Notes under the pieces: model-generated
Told to the model about the DNA's origin: nothing
Seen by the model: only the letters and a program-made list of their open reading frames with translations
Databases searched by the model: none
Shown: positions 51,101 through 62,469 of the stretch, piece after piece
Layout: every line of letters begins with the position of its first letter
Position numbering within the stretch: position 1 is the first letter of the stretch
Translations under genes and position numbers: made by a program
Source of the DNA: Anthopleura xanthogrammica
Taxonomy: Eukaryota > Cnidaria > Anthozoa > Actiniaria > Actiniidae
DNA length: 64,000 bases
Direction: 5' to 3'
NCBI GenBank assembly: GCA_964019055.1
Contig: OZ025206.1
Coordinates: forward strand, 6,227,117-6,291,116

Positions 51101-54100
51101 CTAACACTTGCTCTTGTGATTCACGGGTTTTAGTTGGCTGGGGAGTAAACACCCTGAGACAATTTTGTGGCACAGACTCGGGGGACTGGTTAGACTATTA
51201 CAATATACTGGAAGACGTCACAACCCGCCATCGCGATCGTGACACTCGGCATGTCACGCTGCACAGCACACTTCAAAGGAGGATTTCTCTGTTATTGTAG
51301 AATCATTTGGTTTAGATTTATTTTTATAAAAGACTAATGTTCAAGCAGGGACCGCGGAGCAAGGGGGGGGGGCTGGGGGGGTATAGCCCCCCCCCCCCCA
51401 ATAATTTTGCCGCCATTTTGAATTATTATATATTTGCTATTTAAAATACCAAGTTCTCCGGCTTTTCTCAATAAATTAGCTGTGTAAAATATGAAATAAT
51501 CAAATTTCAATTTAAGAAGCCAGTTCTCCAACGAATCCAGCAGTCCATTAGACTTCTCTAAACCAATGTTTTCTTACGGTGACACGAAAACGGGCCTTTC
51601 GGAAATGTCACGATGTCACTGGTGAAGGGACTTTTTCGATGTCAAGGAGAGTAGAGACATGGCTGACTAGCTAACATGCAAGAACATTCAACAACGATTC
51701 TCTTTAACTGCCACAAAGAGCGGACACTGAGTTAGACTCAGAGTCAAGCGAGTTTTTGTCGAGAAACAACCGCAAAAGAATTAAAATTTTGAAACTTTGA
51801 CAATTAAGGTTATATAGTAAAGGTTTATATTTCGTGAAAATATTTCCTACTATCTTATATCAGAAAGGCGTTTTTTTTCATAGCCAGAATTTGCAAAATT
51901 GTCATAATTTTAAAGCCATAAATAGTTGCAAATGCCCCTCAAAATGCCAATTCCGAGGGTCTCAATTTCAATTTTTTTTTCGGGGGAGCATGCCCCCACA
52001 CCCCCCTAGCTGATCCAGTATTTAGTGGTTGTTAGCCCCTCCAATCAAAATTACGCTCCGCGGTCCCTGTCAAGTAAATATTCTGCTACTCCTTTTTATC
52101 AAGCTATGGCTAAAAGGAATTGCATTTATTATATGGCTACGATAGTACGCGCGCTCTGATTGGCTGATTTCCGGTCTGAGATTTTCCCATCTCAGACCGT
52201 TACCATGACAATTGGTCCGGATCGTATATCAAATTTGCGAGTTTGTTTACAATTTTCACGGCGCGAAATTTGACATTTTTATAAGCAAAATAAAACAAAA
52301 AGCGAACAAAGAAATTGTGAGCGACGAAGAGGACCATTCTCCGAGCAAATTTTACTACCCTGACGAGCTCGAAGTGGACATGAAAATCTTGTTTTGACTT
52401 CGCGTGAGGTTCGCTGGCCGTCAAATATATTTTTTTCAAAGAACCAAGTCTTTTTACTAAGTCTTAGCCTTTTTTCTTGAAATGGGATCAAAAACAAAAA
52501 ATCAAAGCTTCAAATATCGGTTTTTTGGTTCACAATTAAAAGATGAAAAAGAAGAAAAAGATGATAAAAATCTAGAATGCAGTAAAAACGACAAACTATC
52601 CAAGTTTTTCTGACAATGTTTGCCGAACCAACGTCCTTGGCTTGTCTGAGAGTTTCTCCAGCTAGTTTACACATTTCTTGTCGATTTTTTTACGAAATAT
52701 TAGTTAAAATTAATGAATTTACCTTCTATGAAGTGTTTTCTACGGAACTGAAATATCATTCTTGCAGTATAATCAGGTTTTTCTGGTCTACAGGCCACTT
52801 TTTCTCTCACTGAAGTTTCAGTCACGAAACTTCATCGTAAGATTAAGAATCTTCCCTCGCTTTCTCTCGCTAAATCTTCTTTAGCAAGTCGAAAAATTGT
52901 TTTTGTTCACTTTAAGACAGACATGACTTCGATTAAACGTATTTTTCGCATTGCAAAAATAAGAAAAAAATACTTCTTGATCCATCTTTGACTACATTAT
53001 TGAAAACCAACAATATGAAAACACAGCTCCTAACAGTCAAGAACAGATTGAAAACTTCGTTACAAACCAGAAAGCTAAAAATACGATTAGAAAAACCAAG
53101 TCGGACATGAACATACTCCATAAATATTTAAACAGCCTTGGAAAAAACACAGAGATTGAAAGCTTACCAGCTAACGACCTATAGACCATCTGTTAAACAA
53201 GTTCTTGTTTAGTTTGTTCCACTTCGATGAATGAGCTTAGTTCTATTACGATTGTTTTAAAAAAACAACTTAAAAACATTTAAAATCAATGCTTGAACTT
53301 CTGTGACATCGGTCTGAAGGGTCTTTAAAGTTCTTTGTGTAAAAAAATAGCAGTTTCCTAATTTAATAAACGCAAGATTTGGCAGTTTGACTTTATGTGT
53401 TTTGCTAGTTGGAAACGATCGATACCTGGCCAATCGATATTCGCGCGATACCGGAAGTTCGCGTGTTTTTTATCGACGCAGCTAAAAAAAAAACAGCCAT
53501 TTAATAAACGATTTATTAACCTCGCTTGCTCGGTCTTTACGAGAAAATATCAGACCTCGGTCTTTTTTGTACGGACCTCGCTGCGCTCGGTCCGTACTGT
53601 CAAGACCTCGGTCTGATATTTTCCCGTACAGACCTCGCGCTCGGTTAATAATCCTTTATTATTTGTCAACACTAGCTAAAAAACAAAAAATCAAAACAAA
53701 TGTCTGTGGTTCACGTGAACTGATTGTAGATTTCAATCCAAATGGCAAACCAACTAGCTAGAAGAAATTAGTCCCTTAAAATCAAGTTAAAATGGCGAGC
53801 AAACTGACTTTAGGATAGCATTTATACAGTGTAAAGACAATACCTCATAAGAATTATTTTTTTCAAGTAGAAGAGTGAAGTTTCACGGGTTCGCCGACTA
53901 GTTTCGCATTAATTCCGCTGGAGCCGCAGAATGGCCTTTGTTTAGGGGACAATTTGATTTTTTTTTAATAAATAAATTAAAAATTCAGTGAATTAAAAGC
54001 TCGATTCCTATTGGCTATTGGGTATTCTGGATTCTCACGTCGGATTTCAGGATCATCAAGTAATTAACTAACAATGGATCAGCGAGCGGTTGTTGTCGAA

Positions 54101-57100
54101 CTAATCAGCATAATCCTCTCAAAATAACTTTTAGAGTGACATTTCTTAGTTTTTTCCAGAAGGTAGTAGGTTTTTTCAGCCCTTTTTAACAATTCAAGTG
54201 TCTTTTTAAAGTACATTTCAAGACCTACAAGAAGCCGTGTGTATGTTGTCGTCGTGCCTTTAAATTTAAGAGATACAGAGCCATGAATATTAGAGATTTG
54301 GGTTTTTCCCATAAAATACACTTGAAAGTCCCTAAGATTGTCATTGCCAAGGTAGTAGGTTTTTTTAAGAGTTAGACATAATAAAAAGCTCTTTGTGATT
54401 GTTTGAAGCTTAATCTTCCAAAAGCCGTACGTATGTCATGAATTTGTTTTCAAAGAAATGCTAAAAACCGCGTTGAAGATGCACTGATAACAGAGTTTCA
54501 GCCATTTTCTCTGTATTTGAATCCCCGTTACTCATTAACTTTGCACTGGCTCATTGCACTCCAAGCTCTTAATTAGATGCAAAAACCTATTTGACCCCTC
54601 ATTCTGCGCGATGAAAGGCTTTGTACAACCGGCTCCTGCTGTAAAACTGGAAGTAATCATTTTTTGGGCGTAGGGCTACATCAAAATAAATACAGCATGT
54701 GGTCTTCTATCTTTGTGCCAATTTTGATGCTTGTAACCAAAAAATTCACTACAATTTGTGTAATTCGAGATCACCTGGAAACCCCCTTCTGGTGCACTGG
54801 AATATCAATTGATAATGTCCGAGGATGGTCCTCAAAAAATCACATTTGCCCTCAAAGCGTCGTTTTCGGCCAAATATTTTTTTTGTGTATTTCACTCTCA
54901 CTTGTTTGTACAACCCGGTTTCTTTGTTTTCTATCCTTTTTTTTTTTTTTTTGCGTTATTATTTTTCACTGGACTGATATCCCTTTGGACGGGTTATATC
55001 GTCGATATCCGTCCTGTGAACATGTACCACGTGACCCATTTGAACCAATGACAGCGTGCGAAAATTTACCGTTGGGTCATAAATAGACCGGCCCCTTGCA
55101 GCACGCCGGAATGCAGCTCAACTTTAAGGGGAAAAGAATAGGTTCCAATTCTCAGGAGTTTGAAATTCTTTTGTTTTGCCCTCCAAATTGAGCTGCATTC
55201 CGATGTGTTGCAAGGGGTCTATTAAAATATAAATATATAATTGTGATTTTCACAAAATACTTACAGGTGATATAAGAAGCGGCTTCTGTTGAAGGAGTAA
55301 TCTTGGATGTGTTCGATGTTGTTGTATGATACCCAGCTGTAGTGAAACGCAAAATACGGGTTAACATTTTAAAAAAAGTTACCCAATACGTAAGTACACC
55401 TTTTGCTGTTCATTACCGCAAAACACGCACACATTAGCACCGAACACCTAAACAATAACGCCAATATACATTCATTTTCGTTGAAGGGCATTCATTAGAG
55501 AAAAAGTCACATTCATTTCAGTTTTACATAATCACAAGCATTCAATAGCATTAATGGGCAGTCATTTGTATCTTTTGACATTCAATAAGGGAAAATATAC
55601 TTTCATGAGCATGCTCATCAGCATCATTAACGAAAAGTATGTTGTTTTTGAGCGCGCGCTCACACGTTCACGCCATCAAAAAATTAAAAACCAAACGACT
55701 TTGGATGCTTAAAATAGTCCGATCGGGAATTCACATGGCGCGCGCGGTATTGAGAAGTTTCCCTCTCTTATTTATGCTCTCTTGATTAAAGTGATAGTTT
55801 ACCTGTTTTTATCGATATTAGACCGAGATTCATACTGAATCAGTTAACGTTAAGTTTAGAGGGTTTGTTGGTTGATTCGTTTTCTGTTTGTGTCTTTGTT
55901 TGATTATATTTATTGCTGTGTGCAGATGTAGAATGATTTTACTTTTCTTGCTTAGTTGGTAAACCATGTTTCTGTATTATTTAGAATCATTTGTTTGTTT
56001 CTTTGCCTGTTTGCTACTTTTCCTTTTATGTATTCGACAAACCTACATACAACAACTTCAACTTTATTTGCACTTAGGACTATGTTCTTATGACCATCTC
56101 TCTTAGATATCTTTCCATTACTTACAGAGCATACATATTTGGTAGTGCATTCAAGACAGCACGACTCAGGGACTTGGATGTTATGCTGTTCTGATGAAGC
56201 ATTCTAATGATATGGATGTCAAACAGATGAACGTCATGATTTATTTGGTGTTGATTATATCTGATGGCAGGGATTTTCCATGGGGAAGATATAACAAAGT
56301 GCAGTGCTTGTATCTTTAGTTTTTCCAATATAGTGTTAAATTAGTATTTTTCCATAAAGCAATGAATGAAAGTTAAATAGAAAATTGAAGAGTTCCGTTA
56401 AATTTTTTGTATAGTATTTTTGCAATCACTAGATTGTTTTCTAACAGTTTTTAACTCGTGCCAGCTGATCTGAGAAAAAATGTTAAACAATCAGAATCGA
56501 GAAAATTTTGAATCTTGACTTTGGACCACTGCAGTTCCTACATACAAGCACCTATCATCTTGAAATTTCACCCACCTACTGCATGAAAATTGAAGTTTGT
56601 AACGATGTATATTTTATTGGCATCAAAGTTACCAGAGCAACCAAACAGTGACGTCACTTGCTTTTGATTAGCAGCAATTTCACGCGTTATTCAATCTACA
56701 CTTTTAAAATGACGCACCTGACGTTGATCCTTAGGCATGTGCCTATGATTATACGAAGTTTGGAGAAAATTCTAAAATGCTATTTAAAGCTGTTTGAGCT
56801 GAAGTTTTTACCCTTAAAAATCAAAATTTGTCATTTCTGCTACGATACCTTCGCACAGAAACGTTGTTTCTAATAGTTTGGGGATCATTTGAGGGCCTGG
56901 GATCATTTGCGGTCCAGCTTAAGGATCATTTGAGGGCCTGGGATCATTTGCAGTCCAGCTTGGAGATCATTTGAGGGCCTGGGATCATTTGCGGTCCAGC
57001 TTGGGGATTATTTGAGGACCTGGGATCATTTGCGGTCCAGCTTGGATATGATTGGAGAGCCTGGGATCATTTGCAGTCTAGGTTGGGGATCATTTGAGGG

Positions 57101-60100
57101 CCTGGGATCATTTGGGGGCTCGGGATCACTTGCGGGCCTGGGATCACTTGCGGGCTCGGGATCACTTGCGGGCCTGGGATCATTTGCGGGCTCGGGATCA
57201 CTTGCGGGCCTGGGATCATTTGCGGGCTCGGGATCACTTGAGGGCCTGTGCACTTTGCTTTCGGATGTCGTACGAATACGAAATTCTTGTCTGATAAAGA
57301 CTCCAGCAGCTATATATATAAGAAATTGAAGTTCTGGGTTGCCTGTGTGTATAACTACTGTATCAATGTTCTGTACTTACAAGTATTTTACATTTCTCAG
57401 TTTTTTAATATCAACTCTGGACAAATTATTCATCCCTAAGAAACTACAAATAGTACAATGTTAGCAAAAATGTCGGTATTTTTGAGCGTCCGTGTTTAGT
57501 GGTTTTAGTTTTATTAACTTACAGAGTCTCAAGATTGCTGTTATTGTCAAAGATCCCTTCAGGAAGACTTCGTAACTTGTTTCTAGAAAACCCACTGAAA
57601 TAAAGTGAAACAACTACTGAGGCGGGGGAATGGTCAAAGTAGTATTCTGATTTGAATTGATTGGTTCATGCAGTGGACACAAGGAAATTCTCCCACTTGA
57701 TTAAAGACTCTAGTCTAGGAGAACTCACAGGGTTTTCAGGTTTGTCAATCGTTGTAAGAGATCCACAGGGAGTACCTCCAAGTGATTATTCTCAAATGAT
57801 CTGTGATTGGTAGAAAAAAGTAATACACATAAATATCTTAGATTAAATTCATAAATACAAATAGTTTTAAGAAAAAGAAAGACTCAGAATTCTTAATTCC
57901 TTTTATTACGCTTGATACTACTACTACCAGAATCCTTTTCGTAGTTCCTTTTGTTGGCCTTATTTTAATAAGGCATCATTACCTTGCGACTCCCAAAGGA
58001 GTTCAAACATTTGAATAAGAAAAATAATTCAAGGAGGCTTCTAGTGGTAGTGGTATCAAGACGTAATATGTGGAATGATTAATTGAGTATTTGAGAATTT
58101 ATAATAATTCCTATAAAATTTACCCCTAAAAGTATTAGGTGTTTTTACTCTTACGGATAATAACTAATATCAGCACAGGAAGCCCACTTCCTAATAAATC
58201 ACTCGAAAATCTCAAGAAATGTTGCTACTTTACCTCATGCTTTCATTGGTTTCTGTTAGCGAAGACCATTATAAAGCAGACCAAATGGCTTGAAATCGCG
58301 TACAGAAACCAATAACAAGGAGACGAAAACATGAGGTAAAGTAAGGCATTTTTTAGTAAAAACTTTTGAGATTTTCAAGTGATTTAGTATCTCCAATACA
58401 TATATTCTTTGCGACTGGTCGAACAGGTACATATTGCTTGAGCTTCCTGTGATATTAGATTCCAAAGCACTATTGATTACTTACAAGTAGCGCAGTTTAG
58501 TGTTGCTATGAAATAATGTTCCTGACAGATTCGATAGTTTGTTTCCAGCTAGATATCTAGAATTAAGAAAAGAAAAACAAACAAAAAAAAAAAAAAAAAA
58601 AAAAACATCATAGAAAACATGTCAAAAAGCAAAGCAATTGTTACATAATGAGGTAACTTATAGAATAAATTAAGGTCCACCAAGCCATTTTAGTACAGCT
58701 ACTGTTCAGGTTAAATATCTCTGTATTCATAAACATCTTTATTATGTCAATAATTTTAATGCGCCAATCAATGAATCACAGAAGAAAAGGGCTAGGGAGC
58801 GGGGGGAGGGGGATAGCCTAGAAGTTGTTGCAGAAACTAATAGAAACAACTATTTGGAGTAATTGTTTAATTTGTGGTCACTTAGGCGATGGCGGGAAAG
58901 GTTTATTTTCGACGAATCTTATTTCAGAGACCATGCACGTCAAAATAGAATATATATCACCAAATTAGAAATATACAGTGTTAATTTCGATCTAAACTCA
59001 CTAACAATTATACATGTAAACATGACAGACGCGAAAAATACAATCGTTGACAAAAGTCTTGGCATGATAGCGTGTTTTAATACAAACATGGAGCACGTGG
59101 TCATGAGAACGTTTTGGAGTGGCAGGGGATAGTGATTTTTGAGAAGGGGATGATTGTTGTGAAATATTTGTAGTGTGCCAACACACGTTTTGGCAGGGAT
59201 TGTAGATATTTTCAATTCAAAGTTAGTAGTACGTACAATCGAAGCAAACTGGGCATGTCTTTGAACGCATCGGGATGAAGTACTGAGATCTGGTTGTAGC
59301 CTAGCCCTCTGTAAAAAAAAAGTAGATCCATCTAAAGGAAGGGTCACTTGATACAATTGTCCAATCATTTTTATATATAGGATGTAAGTTACAGAACGAA
59401 GGATGCTCGCATTACTTCACACCTCAATATTGGCAGGTAATGCGGTAGAATTCATCCCGTCATTCGATAAAACAATAAGCATATTTTCCAGCTATTCACT
59501 ACGTTCTACCAGCAGTTGTATGTACAAGATTATCTCAAAAATATCAGTCTATATCTTCAAAACAGTCAAATAATTACACCTTTTTGTAAAAAATACAATT
59601 CCTTTTTTTATTTTTTTATTTTTATATGACAACTTTTTGAAATTAGGTGTAAGTAGCCTTTTTTAATTAAAAAATATGAGCAATGAAAAGATATATTTCT
59701 TGTCTCATCTGATGAACATATTCTTAAGGTAAAAACATAAAGCCTTAAACAGACAAGTAAATATCATGTACTTAGCTTCTCTACGCAATGTCCTTGTCCG
59801 CCATTTTGTTTTGTTTTGAACTCCCCCCCCCCCCTCCCTCATTAAGGAGTGGGAGCGCCTAAGGCGCATGAAACTGACTTTTTTTGATCAAAGATATTCG
59901 CAATCTGATTGGCTAACCGGTTTTCCTCAGATAACATGGTCGTTCCTTCGACGAATATTGTCTTTTGTTTTCTTTAAACTCACAGTTCTACAAGCATCGT
60001 CATGTTTCGGAAAATCTTGTCGGGCAGTTCAGTTAATTTGTTTGCTTTTAATCCTCTGAAACGTAAAGTAATACATAAGTCAAGCGAGCAGGAGGTAGCA

Positions 60101-62469
60101 GTTTTTTTTACCGCGTCTACTAACAGCTCCAAGAGAAAGGGCTAATAAGTTTTGACGTACAAATCATTAAGTCGATTGTTGTTATCAAAGATTCCCGCCG
60201 GCAGATACATCAGTTGGTTATTAGTGATATATCTGAAATAGAGAACAGATATCAGTAAATTATTGTCTAGTGGTAAGCAATCTACATCCTGATTGATTAC
60301 AAATTACATGAATTGTATGAATTACATGTACCTGTCCTTAGCGCAAAACCTTCCCCAGCCCCGGCCCCCAAAATGAGCCGCTAGGCAGGCTACCCTTAGC
60401 AAAAAATGTTATACACAACAGACAACAGACTCCTAAAGGGAGTGTGCGTAGCTATAGATTACTGACAGTCTTTTCTATACTTACAAATAACGTAGCTGTA
60501 GGTTGTTATGAAAGATTCCAACAGGCAAAGACGTCAGTAAATTGTAATTTAAATACCTGAAAAGGAAGAAAGATTCGAGTCATTATAATAAGTAGAATTA
60601 TATAATACGTAGATCAATAACCCAGCATGAAATGACGTATTCTGGGTGGCATAGATTGAAGGACACACCAACCAACAGTTTGCCCACTCCCCAAAACATT
60701 GACGTATTTCGCGCGGCGTACTTTAAATAAAAAGATTTCTCACAGTCACAAAGTACAATCTTTTTTTTCCAGACCAAAATGATAAAAGATCAGTCAGAAT
60801 TAATGAGTTAAACACATAAAGTTTTTTTGTAAAGATGATAACTCGTTGTTGTAAAATTGAGATAGAGAAAGAACTGAGGAAAGAAAGAAAAAAATGAAAG
60901 AAAGAAAGAGTATGTGGTGAGTGCTTTGCCAGCCTTGTAAAAAGCCGATTCATGAAACTTACAGTTTATAAAGTTTTTGGTTGTGATCAAAGAGTCCAGG
61001 AGGTAGAAACATCAGTTGGTTAGCCGATAAAAATCTAAATGCGAAAAAGAGTGAGATGTAATTAAGATGCGAAATGATGATGCGTACGGATCATCATAAT
61101 CATCATTATAAAAATTAGTAATACTAAAATACAAGTACGACAGAGAGACAGCATACTGTAACATTTAGCGCTCTAGATTATTGACTGGGACCGAGGGAAA
61201 AAGTGTGTTTTGTTTTGTGGTCCCGAAACGACGATGTTTCCCAAGGCATAGGCAATCGATGAGACGAACATAAAACAATTATTCGACTTTTTATTATTTG
61301 ATTTAAGAAAATTAGGAAAACCTACGATTCTGTTTCGTTATTCACCGGGGATTATGAAATGAATGTAATGTTGCTCACTCAGAACGGTTGCCGTGAAATA
61401 GTTAATGCTTCCAACCACTTAGCTTATACTACAGAAATAACAGTGCAACAGTTTGTGGGGTAAAGGGGCATGAGGAATAAGTACTCCATACTGGTCAGTA
61501 GTTTGGCATAAACAAGTGGTAATCCTCTCTCTAGGGATGATACTTCCCTACACTGCAGTGGCATGACAAAGAGAGGTGATAATCCTCTCTCAATCTAGGG
61601 GTGATAATCCCCTTATAATCTTGAGTATGATAATTATATTTTCTAGTCCTAAAGGTTTTTGTGGTGAATTTTTCTGCGTCGCAGATTGATATAAACTTCC
61701 TATGGTGGCCGGTAGGGACAAAACACATGCAAACTTAATGAATCGAGTGCAAACTTAAAAACAATTGAGTGCAAACTTAATATTTCGCATGCAAACTTAA
61801 CATTTCTCATGCAAATTTAATAAATTGCACGCAAACTTAATAAATTGCACGTAAACTTATTATTTTGAGTGCAAACTTAATATTTCGTATGCAAACTTAA
61901 TATTTCGTATGCAAACTTAAGATTTCGCATGTAAACTTAATATTTTGAGTGCAAACTTAATATTTCGCATTAACTTAACATTTCGCATGCAAACTTAATA
62001 AATTGCATGCAAACTTAATAAATTGCACGCAAACTTAATAAATTGCACGCAAACTTAATACTTCGAGTGCAAACTTAATATTTTGAGTGCAAACTTAATA
62101 TTTTGAGTGCAAACTTAATATTTTGAGTGCAAACTTAATATTTTGAGTGCAAACTTAATATTTTGAGTGCAAACTTAATATTTTGAGCGCAAACTTAATA
62201 AATGGCGCTGAAAGCTTACAGTTGTAGCAGTTGTTTGTTGGTGTCAAAGATTCCGGCAGAAAGTGACTTCAGTTGATTATGATCCAAAGTTCTAAAGCAG
62301 ATAACAATAATGATATTGATTTGATTTGATTTTTCGATAAATAAAATCTAACTGGCTAGAATTCCTTACAAATATCCGCAGCAAAAAAATAACTCACAAT
62401 ATTTGAAGCTGTGTATTGTTATTAAAGACACCAACAGGAAGTGACATCAGTTTGTTTTTTTCTAGATAT
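42688..62469 (-). CDS. LRR - Cys-rich - multi-pass membrane receptor-like protein, 5' end not found
   Basis: Eighteen exons join in one consistent frame, giving 1,192 codons plus stop: 62469-62398, 62291-62220, 61034-60963, 60556-60485, 60232-60161, 59308-59237, 58556-58485, 57800-57729, 57594-57523, 50784-50713, 49392-49321 (each 72 nt, one LRR), then 47288-47205, 46631-46438, 46033-45899, 45626-45202, 45117-43764, 43678-43454, 43349-43167 and 42875-42688. That is 19 listed pieces, of which the first 11 are LRR exons. The predicted protein has an extracellular LRR array, a Cys-rich region and at least seven hydrophobic segments, with an acidic tail. I did not find a signal peptide or LRR cap, so the N-terminus lies further right or outside. 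No vertebrate orthologue is recognised. A cell-surface sensor is likely, but the ligand and signalling are unknown. The 6.7 kb intron between 57523 and 50784 is repeat-filled. Confidence 0.8.
45202..47288 (-). CDS. Membrane-proximal Cys-rich (ephrin-receptor-like) region of the receptor
   Basis: Exon 47288-47205 (84 nt) links the LRRs to this region (YLSQTKIKTFYVKWF); it has good splice sites and fits the phase, but it is short. Exon 46631-46438 ends with CSPCFSGSYITFY and NCTSCPAG. Exon 46033-45899 has GGFYQDALAFYG, CQMCDNGTFVK and CKPCPE. Exon 45626-45202 has CQCQDGFYRLDRFDKCYPCP, then CAEGYTGPLCAVCDK and CFKCP. The C-x2-C-P-x-G spacing is that of the ephrin-receptor-like/GCC2-GCC3 type of extracellular repeat. 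N-glycosylation-type sites (NCTS, NFTN, NGSF) agree with an extracellular position. Confidence 0.8.
46938..47086. mobile_element. Palindromic MITE, CAATTATTGAA family
   Basis: The ends are CAATTATTGAACTCGG and an inverted match, with inner palindromic GCAAGCAATTATTTGCC. A sibling lies at 47760-47860 in the same receptor intron region. Confidence 0.6.
47588..47665. repeat. Near-perfect 78 bp palindrome
   Basis: TAGCCTGCGTCACATCCGG and its inverted partner meet at a centre near 47626 (AAGTCCACGGACTT). It lies in a receptor intron. The palindrome is of the size that can form a cruciform or a transcribed hairpin. It is probably a MITE. Confidence 0.75.
47760..47860. mobile_element. Palindromic MITE, CAATTATTGAA family
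   Basis: It has ends shared with 46938-47086 and an inner GATATCGTAAAT palindrome. A further 79 bp palindrome (GTTTATAAAACGAGA arms) follows at 47979-48057. Confidence 0.6.
48245..48919. mobile_element. Mutator-like non-autonomous element with 10 bp target duplication
   Basis: Long terminal inverted repeats (about 65-70 bp, starting CAATCTCGTCCCCAGAGCCC and ending GGGCTCTGGGAACGAGATTG) enclose 675 bp. Both sides carry the direct repeat ATGCACATAA (48235-48244, 48920-48929). Long TIRs and a 9-10 bp duplication are typical of Mutator-like elements. It lies in the receptor intron between exons 49392-49321 and 47288-47205. A 93-codon frame inside is not a transposase. Confidence 0.8.
49321..62469 (-). 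CDS. Array of eleven 72-nt, phase 2-2 LRR exons of the receptor
   Basis: Each exon begins with the last base of a codon and ends with two bases of the next, so every exon is symmetric and encodes exactly 24 residues of the form L-x-x-N-x-L-x-x-L-P-x-G-x-F. Examples: 62469-62398 reads YLEKNKLMSLPVGVF; 60556-60485 reads YLNYNLLTSLPVGIFHNN; 60232-60161 reads YITNNQLMYLPAGIF; 59308-59237 reads GLGYNQISVLHPDAFKDM; 58556-58485 reads YLAGNKLSNLSGTLF; 57594-57523 reads GFSRNKLRSLPEGIFDNN; 50784-50713 reads LLNNNQVKRITKGTF; 49392-49321, the last, reads FLSDNPIEYIADGAFF. All have AG acceptors and GT donors. Exons can be lost or gained without breaking the frame. Confidence 0.88.
51346..52069. mobile_element. 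Non-autonomous DNA transposon with CAGGGACCGCGGAGC ends
   Basis: The inverted ends are 15 bp and perfect. A TCAAG direct repeat flanks it (51341-51345, 52070-52074). CAGGG ends recall hAT-type elements, but those usually make 8 bp duplications, so the superfamily is uncertain. The interior has G and C homopolymers at 51363-51400. Confidence 0.65.
53513..53651. mobile_element. Palindromic MITE with TTATTAACC ends
   Basis: The arms contain ATATCAGACCTCGGTCT and its inverse around a centre with CCTCGCTGCGCTCGG. It lies in the large receptor intron. Confidence 0.55.
55084..55221. mobile_element. Foldback MITE, TAGACC..CCTTGCA family, copy 2
   Basis: It occupies the equivalent position to 2265-2402, so the insertion came before the duplication. 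Confidence 0.6.
56876..57250. repeat. VNTR of GGGATCATTTG units, expanded allele
   Basis: It is the expanded partner of 4445-4652. The Gly/Ser-Leu-rich and Asp-Pro-rich frames through it (57012-57329 and others) are repeat artefacts. Confidence 0.85.
57888..58075. mobile_element. Foldback MITE, CTTATTACGCTTGATA family, receptor intron
   Basis: It is the same family as 19620-19815. The paralogous site on the left (5938-6440) contains about 300 bp of extra sequence in the middle, suggesting a nested insertion or an older full-length form. Confidence 0.55.
61724..62203. repeat. 20-bp minisatellite next to an LRR exon
   Basis: About 24 units of the type GCAAACTTAATATTTTGAGT, with variants ending AAATTGCAC or TTTCGCAT. 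The array ends about 17 nt from receptor exon 62291-62220, so almost all of the intron's start is minisatellite. Confidence 0.93.

Larger units (their letters stand above)
50785..54570. other. Repeat-rich part of the large receptor intron
   Basis: No exon was recognised here. It contains the CAGGGACC element (51346) and the MITE at 53513. Several G or C runs occur near 51363-51400. Confidence 0.55.
54571..60893 (+). repeat. Segmental duplication block B, right copy, inside the receptor gene
   Basis: This is the partner of 1752-8692. It holds receptor LRR exons from 57523 to 60556. It has about 140 bp at 58950-59100 that the left copy lacks. Confidence 0.9.

Noticed and set aside
57012..57329. 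Gly-Ser-Leu repeat protein
   Set aside because: It lies in the GGGATCATTTG VNTR, whose left partner has a different length and no equivalent frame.
58940..59368. 142-codon minus-strand frame, and its left partner 6775-7089
   Set aside because: It is a readthrough in the wrong frame. The correct reading is the 72-nt LRR exon 59308-59237 (left 7029-6958) with proper splice sites.
61724..62203. CRISPR-like regular array
   Set aside because: The units are contiguous with no unique spacers, and the window is eukaryotic; it is a minisatellite.
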